This document shows positions 21,838 to 25,495 of a DNA stretch of 25,495 nucleotides, one piece after another (within the stretch, counting starts at the first letter, position 1; each line of letters opens with the position of its first letter). The stretch is from Candidatus Anaerobutyricum stercoripullorum (GTDB taxonomy: Bacteria > Bacillota > Clostridia > Lachnospirales > Lachnospiraceae): the NCBI GenBank assembly GCA_019114885.1, contig DXEQ01000011.1, positions 1 through 25,495 of the forward strand, given 5' to 3'. Below the pieces are notes generated by a model. That model saw only the letters and a program-made list of their open reading frames with translations. It ran no database searches and was not told the origin of the DNA. The position numbers and the translations under genes were made by a program.

Positions 21838-21871
21838 ATATGCATTGTGAGTATATTGTAGCAGTCTTTCT
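21821..21871. terminator. 20-bp inverted repeat after eutP
   Basis: The arms 21821-21840 and 21852-21871 are complementary over 20 bp with one G-T pair and an 11-base loop. AAAG and CTTT end the stem and it finishes TTTCTT, so it can work as an imperfect terminator for eutSP in either direction. Confidence 0.7.
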
Positions 21872-21956
21872 TATGTTACGTGGAAATGTATCGCTCTTGC
21901 AAAAGCCCGGGCAGGAAAGACGCGAAAAGAAATACAAAAGAAAGGGAAAGGAACTT

Positions 21957-22640
21957 ATGGCAGCGATCAGCAATGACTGGGCGGAAGCCCTCAAAGAGGA
22001 ATACAGGAAGCCCTATTACAGGGAGTTGTACAATACGATCAATAAAGAATACCGGGAGAGGGAGATCTTCCCCCCGGCCGAAGATATCTTTAACGCATTT
22101 CATCTGACTCCGTTGAAGGATGTTAAGGTAGTCATTCTGGGACAGGATCCGTATCACAATAACGGGCAGGCCCACGGCCTGTGTTTCTCCGTGCGGCCGG
22201 AGGTGGAGATTCCCCCGTCCCTTGTGAACATTTATCAGGAACTTCACGATGATCTGGGCTGCTATATCCCGGATAACGGTTACCTTGTCAAGTGGGCTGA
22301 GCAGGGCGTACTCCTTCTCAATACGGTGCTCACCGTCCGCGCTCATCAGGCCAATTCGCACCGGGGCATCGGCTGGGAGGAATTCACCGACGCGGCCATC
22401 CGGGTTCTGAACGCGCAGGACCGGCCCATCGTGTTCATGCTCTGGGGTCGCCCGGCGCAGGCAAAAAAAGCGATGCTTACCAACCCGAAACATCTGATTC
22501 TGGAGGCGCCTCATCCAAGCCCGCTGTCCGCCTACCGCGGATTCTTCGGCTGCCGCCATTTCAGTCAGGCCAATGAATTCCTGCGCTTCCACCAGTTGGA
22601 ACCGATTGACTGGCAGATTGAAAATATCCATCAGAAATGA
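21957..22640 (+). CDS. ung: Uracil-DNA glycosylase
   Basis: Ung removes uracil from DNA and starts base excision repair. The 227 residues match family-1 length. Motif A is G-Q-D-P-Y-H-N-N-G-Q-A-H-G-L-C-F-S, with the catalytic Asp in GQDPYH; LLNTVLTV carries the Asn that contacts uracil; the DNA-intercalating motif B is HPSPLSAYRGFFGC. The ATG at 21957 is preceded by AAAGGAA five bases upstream; a longer in-frame reading from 21840 would run through the hairpin and is not used. A possible extended -10 promoter lies at 21832. The next gene starts 17 bases after the stop, so ung and the Spx/ArsC-like gene should share a transcript. Confidence 0.97.
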   Translation: MAAISNDWAEALKEEYRKPYYRELYNTINKEYREREIFPPAEDIFNAFHLTPLKDVKVVILGQDPYHNNGQAHGLCFSVRPEVEIPPSLVNIYQELHDDLGCYIPDNGYLVKWAEQGVLLLNTVLTVRAHQANSHRGIGWEEFTDAAIRVLNAQDRPIVFMLWGRPAQAKKAMLTNPKHLILEAPHPSPLSAYRGFFGCRHFSQANEFLRFHQLEPIDWQIENIHQK

Positions 22641-22657
22641 AGAAAGGAGATAAGACA

Positions 22658-23014
22658 ATGAGTGTTTTATTTATCGAATACCCAAAATGCAGCACCTGTA
22701 AAAAAGCAAAGAAATGGCTGGAAGATCACGGCGTGGACTTTATCGACCGCCACATTGTGGAGGAGAATCCTACGGCCGAAGAATTAAAAGAATGGCATGC
22801 ACGCAGCGGCCTGCCGCTGAAAAGGTTTTTTAACACCAGCGGACAGATCTATCGCCAGAATAATATCAAAGACCGTCTCCCGTCCATGAGCGAGGAAGAA
22901 CAGTACGCACTCCTTGCCACAAACGGCATGTTGGTGAAGCGGCCGGTTATCGTGGCCGATGATTTTATCCTGGTTGGTTTTAAAGAAAAGGAATACGAAG
23001 AGCGGCTGATATAG
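22658..23014 (+). CDS. ArsC/Spx-family thioredoxin-fold protein
   Basis: The 118-residue protein starts with a thioredoxin-like strand and a redox motif C11-S-T-C14 in YPKCSTCKKA, the CXXC arrangement of Spx and MgsR rather than the single catalytic Cys of classical ArsC. The family segment GLPLKRFFNTSG, then KDRLPSMSEEEQYALLATNG and the end LVKRPVIV fit the ArsC/YffB/Spx superfamily. Spx binds RNA polymerase during disulfide stress; many short relatives have unknown roles, and an arsenate reductase function is not shown because no ars genes are near. ATG 22658 is favoured by AGAAAGGAGAT; an in-frame ATG 21 bases earlier overlaps the ung stop. It follows ung. Confidence 0.85.
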   Translation: MSVLFIEYPKCSTCKKAKKWLEDHGVDFIDRHIVEENPTAEELKEWHARSGLPLKRFFNTSGQIYRQNNIKDRLPSMSEEEQYALLATNGMLVKRPVIVADDFILVGFKEKEYEERLI

Positions 23015-23096
23015 CCATGACATGGGATATTGTCAGGAATCCGGCCTGCCGGAATAATAAAAGAACAGGGTGAAATAAAACTGTATAAGAACAGAG

Positions 23097-23196
23097 AAAA
23101 AGGACTGCCCGGCGCATCCGGCGAATCTGCAGATACGATGCTTTAAGAAAGATATCGTAGCTGCGGACCCGCAGAAGATGCCTGCAGTCCTTTTTT
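23097..23196. terminator. Terminator with a long structured insert
   Basis: AAAAAGGACTGC (23097-23108) pairs with GCAGTCCTTTTTT (23184-23196). The 75-base interior has its own stems: TACGAT with ATCGTA, and CTGCGG with CCGCAG around two bases. It lies between the Spx/ArsC-like gene and the minus-strand peptidase gene and can serve both. Confidence 0.75.
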
Positions 23197-23204
23197 GTGG
23201 AGAT

Positions 23205-24734
23205 TTATTTCTGGCTGTTATCCGTAGCACCTTTGTCCGCTGCGTTTCTGGCGGCCATGGCGGTGTAGATCATGCCGTCGGCCCGCTTGACGATCTGCAG
23301 ATCGGACAGCGGAATCGCCCTGTCGCCGTCTGCCGCCTTCATGGCATGTCCGTCCGCGCCGGTGATATATGCCTTCCGGTTCTCAAAACGGATGATGATA
23401 CCTTCCTGTCCCTGATAGGATACCTGATCTCCCAGCTGGAAGGCGATGGATTTCTCCCGGCCGTCCTCCTTTACATGGATGACATAGTCGTTCTGCGGAG
23501 AAGTGTAAGTCACCTTTTTCTTCTTGCGCTTCGGCTTGGAGATAACCCAGAACGGGCCGCCCGCGCTGGCGCTCTTGGACTGGCTGATGATATCGGAGAG
23601 TGCGTATTTGTAAGCGGAACGGGTGCGGCTGCCCACGTCGGCAACCGTGACATTATCCTCGTCGTCGATGCCGATCAGCACCATAAAATGTCCCCTTCTC
23701 GTAAAATATCCCGGTCCCATGAGAGCGACCACCGGTCTGCCCTTCTTAAGAGCTGTCCGGATGGCTTCGTAATCAGTTCCGACGCCTTTACATTTCAGGC
23801 CGTACGCTTCCGCCATGGCAGGAATCAGGGCGTGGGCCGAACCGGCCGAAGAATAGTAGCCATGTTCATAAGCCCAGACGGTGGCGTCCACCGGCGTCAC
23901 CCACTTCTTCGTGAGAGAAGAGATGACCACAGCCATGGAAGTCGGACCGCAGCCTGCGGAGGCAATCCGGTATCCATTCTGATTCCAGATACTGTCGGTC
24001 TGGTTAAAATACACGAAATCTCCCATATACTCCGCGTCGTCCCGGGTGGTGATCTGAGCGGTACCGTAGATCTTCGGAATGACTGCCTCCGGATCTTCAT
24101 CCTTCTCGGCGGATTCCTCCTCGCTGATGATGGAATCATCCAGCTTTTTTACCTCTTTGTCAATGATAACCGCGTCCTTTTTCCTTTTGGAAGACTTGCT
24201 GTCTTCTTCCGGAGAGGCAGAAGTATCGGTCTTATCTGCGCTGGCATCGTCCTTTTTGGATGCGGCGGTGCTGCTCTGCGCGGCAGAGGCAGAAGTCTCT
24301 GCGGCCGCTTCTTCTGTAGTGCTTTCCGTCGTGCCGCTCTCCTCCGTTGTGGAGGAAGTGTCCGTTGTGGAAGATTCTTCTGAACTTTCCGTGGAAGAAT
24401 CTGTCTCACTGCTGTCGTCCGTGGCCTGCGAAGAATCTTCACCGGAGGAATCTTCCGAGCTGCTTTCTGAGGACTCCGAGCTTTCGGAACTGCTCTCCGA
24501 AGAAGACTCTTCTGAGGAGTCCGGCTTGTCCTTATCTCCGGAACTGCTGTCTTCTGTGGACTGCTTTCTGGTATCTCCCTCCGCGCTGCGTTCCTTCCCT
24601 GAACCGGCCTGTGCGTCGGATTCATATGTAGCTGTCTCTCTGGCGGAAACTTCCGCCATATAAGCAATCGAAGGCTGTGTCCCCAGCATGATGGCGCACA
24701 GTCCCCACACAGTAAAATGCTTTAAAAAATGCAA
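23205..24734 (-). CDS. Secreted C39-like (papain-type) cysteine peptidase with acidic Ser-rich region
   Basis: The N terminus (HFLKHFTVWGLCAIMLG...) is a signal peptide. About residues 50-165 follow as an almost pure Ser/Glu/Asp/Thr run, probably a disordered stalk, then a basic patch KRKK near 183-186. The peptidase domain begins near 223 with Q245 in FNQTD, nucleophile C262 in SAGCGPTS, H349 in GHFMVLIG and D366 in VADVGS, a complete Gln-Cys-His-Asp set for Peptidase_C39_2. A basic KRKKKK stretch and a C-terminal beta domain (about 405-509) follow. I chose TTG 24734 because AGGAAAGAGGG precedes it; ATG 24776 has no ribosome site but gives the same protein with 14 extra residues. Target and role, for example cell-wall or surface protein cleavage, are unknown. 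Confidence 0.82.
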   Translation of the reverse strand: MHFLKHFTVWGLCAIMLGTQPSIAYMAEVSARETATYESDAQAGSGKERSAEGDTRKQSTEDSSSGDKDKPDSSEESSSESSSESSESSESSSEDSSGEDSSQATDDSSETDSSTESSEESSTTDTSSTTEESGTTESTTEEAAAETSASAAQSSTAASKKDDASADKTDTSASPEEDSKSSKRKKDAVIIDKEVKKLDDSIISEEESAEKDEDPEAVIPKIYGTAQITTRDDAEYMGDFVYFNQTDSIWNQNGYRIASAGCGPTSMAVVISSLTKKWVTPVDATVWAYEHGYYSSAGSAHALIPAMAEAYGLKCKGVGTDYEAIRTALKKGRPVVALMGPGYFTRRGHFMVLIGIDDEDNVTVADVGSRTRSAYKYALSDIISQSKSASAGGPFWVISKPKRKKKKVTYTSPQNDYVIHVKEDGREKSIAFQLGDQVSYQGQEGIIIRFENRKAYITGADGHAMKAADGDRAIPLSDLQIVKRADGMIYTAMAARNAADKGATDNSQK

Positions 24735-24938
24735 ATGACATTCCCTCTTTCCTGAAAATGTGGCCGGTCCGCCCATCTGAAAAATGTATTGCGGCGAACC
24801 TGTTGTCTGGTGCTGTCTTCGTTGTCATGTGCTCCCGCCCTCTGCGGATGCGGCGGGAATCCCCGGAAGGCTAAAGTAAGTGCCGGTGCCGTCCGGCGAA
24901 GCGGCGTCCGCCGCCCCTGACTGTACTTTCGCGCAAAT

Positions 24939-24944
24939 ATTATA
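24939..24944 (-). promoter_or_regulatory. Possible -10 of the peptidase gene
   Basis: TATAAT on the minus strand about 200 bases before the gene, with no clear -35. It would give a leader of about 200 bases, GC-rich and possibly folded; no riboswitch could be recognised in it. Confidence 0.35.
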
Positions 24945-25015
24945 TCATAAATATTTCGGGATGTGGGCATATGTGAATGAAATATTTGTGAATTTTTACA
25001 AAAGGATGAAGTTAT

Positions 25016-25214
25016 TGGGAGTTCTTGTTGTATTCTATCTTTTCCGCGAGGTGGGAGGGTGATGGATACGAACCCTCCTCCTCCACTTTGGCTCGCGACT
25101 TTATGTTATTCTAAACAAAGGAAATTATCCGCGGCCTGCACAGTCGTCGTCGCGCTGTATCCACACCCTTCCCACCGCGAATAAAGATCATAAGTAAAAC
25201 AGCAACAACTCCCA
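25016..25214 (+). ncRNA. Candidate rod-like structured RNA, possibly 6S-like
   Basis: About 199 bases fold end to end. The outer stem 25016-25031 pairs with 25199-25214 over 16 positions with one C-C mismatch and one G-T pair. Inner stems follow: ATCTTT (25037-25042) with AAAGAT (25183-25188), CGC with GCG, GTGGGA with TCCCAC, GGGTG with CACCC and GGATAC (25064-25069) with GTATCC (25157-25162). The interior, 25070-25156, has further partial pairing. A terminator-like hairpin follows at 25224. Such a rod about 200 bases long fits 6S RNA, but I could not match 6S consensus bases. An alternative GGAGGGT/ACCCTCC hairpin competes with the inner stem. No start codon or RBS supports a gene here. Confidence 0.55.
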
Positions 25215-25223
25215 CATTATATG

Positions 25224-25250
25224 AGACGGGGTGGCTGCCCTTCTGTTTTT
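25224..25250 (+). terminator. Probable terminator of the structured RNA
   Basis: AGAcGGG (25224-25230) pairs with CCCtTCT (25238-25244) around a seven-base loop, then G and five Ts. Confidence 0.6.
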
Positions 25251-25251
25251 C

Positions 25252-25385
25252 AGACGGCGTCAGCCGGGGAACCGCTTGCGGTTCCTCCCTGCCGTATCGT
25301 TAAAATTTCTAATGTCCGAACTGAGGGCGTCGGCGGACGAAGCGGCATGGGCACTCCCGCCGTCGTCTGTTTCACAACGCCCTAT
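25252..25385 (+). other. Hairpin-rich intergenic stretch
   Basis: GGAACCGC (25268-25275) pairs with GCGGTTCC (25278-25285). Further on, GGGCGT (25325-25330) with ACGCCC (25377-25382) enclose CGGCGG (25331-25336) with CCGCCG (25357-25362). It could be the leader of the next gene. No known riboswitch pattern was recognised. Confidence 0.4.
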
Positions 25386-25441
25386 TCATATAGTAAGAAT
25401 TATGCTGGTGAAAACGTTCCTAGCATGATAGAATAGAATCT

Positions 25442-25495
25442 ATGAAGCAGGTATTGGAGACATTTTTTGATATAGCTGTGATTTTTTTTGATTGG
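25442..25495 (+). CDS. Possible 5' end of a hydrophobic protein, cut by the window edge
   Basis: ATG 25442 opens a frame without a stop to the end: MKQVLETFFDIAVIFFDW, a hydrophobic segment that could start a membrane protein. No ribosome site precedes it; two TAGAAT hexamers at 25429-25439 could be a promoter -10. Eighteen codons are too few for a family assignment, and it may be chance. Confidence 0.3.
   Translation, partial: MKQVLETFFDIAVIFFDW

Noticed and set aside
23178..24663. Plus-strand frames opposite the peptidase gene, including a Ser-rich one
   Set aside because: The repetitive Ser/Glu codons of the real gene leave the opposite strand open. Neither frame has a domain.
24735..24935. 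Possible c-di-AMP (ydaO-type) riboswitch in the peptidase leader
   Set aside because: The leader is GC-rich and a wall peptidase would suit such control, but the conserved ydaO segments I know are not present.
25054..25078. tRNA T-arm-like GGTTCGTATCC on the minus strand
   Set aside because: The flanking bases cannot form a T stem or an acceptor stem, so it is part of the larger rod structure.
25016..25250. Retron msr-msd RNA
   Set aside because: The flanking complementary ends fit, but no reverse transcriptase motif follows within the visible sequence and the short downstream frame is hydrophobic.
25409..25422. cre-like sequence TGAAAACGTTCCTA
   Set aside because: It misses two of the conserved catabolite-element positions, and the downstream gene is not visible.

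Overview
The window looks like chromosome from a Gram-positive gut-type Clostridium relative, most likely Lachnospiraceae. The grounds are strong AGGAGG-type ribosome sites, moderately GC-rich coding DNA with AT-rich promoters, a fused mannitol EIICBA, a TPM/zinc-ribbon pair, an LtaS-like enzyme, an Spx/ArsC-like protein and a EutS/EutP pair. No phage, insertion sequence, CRISPR array, rRNA or tRNA gene was seen. The assignment is inferred from gene style, not from a marker gene.

Layout. 1-6300: glgA (glycogen synthase) converges on a D-Ala-D-Ala carboxypeptidase through a shared terminator. Divergent from the latter run a zinc-ribbon membrane protein, a TPM-domain protein, a GNAT acetyltransferase with tandem repeats at both ends, and a NUDIX hydrolase overlapping it by ATGA. 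6300-9180: a strong promoter drives an LtaS-family phosphotransferase and an HPr-like protein that keeps His15 but has Asn at position 46. 9350-15145: a mannitol locus with mtlR (minus) divergent from mtlA-mtlD. The shared regulatory region holds A-tracts, a perfect inverted repeat and a promoter, and a hairpin that overlaps a tiny ORF sits between mtlA and mtlD. 15194-19400: glmS and thrS, each with its own promoter, separated by a terminator carrying an orphan T-box-like core. 19439-20290: metF on the minus strand.

20300-21750: a long leader with 31-bp direct repeats precedes a eutS shell gene that has an in-frame TAG at codon 7, followed by an intact eutP GTPase. 21800-23014: ung and an Spx/ArsC-family gene. 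23205-24734: a minus-strand secreted C39-like cysteine peptidase with a long acidic Ser-rich segment. 25016-25214: about 200 nt that fold on themselves into a long rod with a terminator after it, a candidate 6S-like or other structured RNA. A possible truncated ORF reaches the right edge.

How the genes connect: mannitol enters through MtlA, is oxidised by MtlD to fructose-6-phosphate, and GlmS next door uses that metabolite to start amino-sugar and cell-wall synthesis. HPr-type phosphotransfer should feed both MtlA and the MtlR regulator. The clearest oddities are the interrupted eutS, the Asn46 HPr-like protein, the MtlR with apparent Tyr at three of four PRD histidine positions, the orphan T-box core, and the unidentified rod-like RNA near the end.
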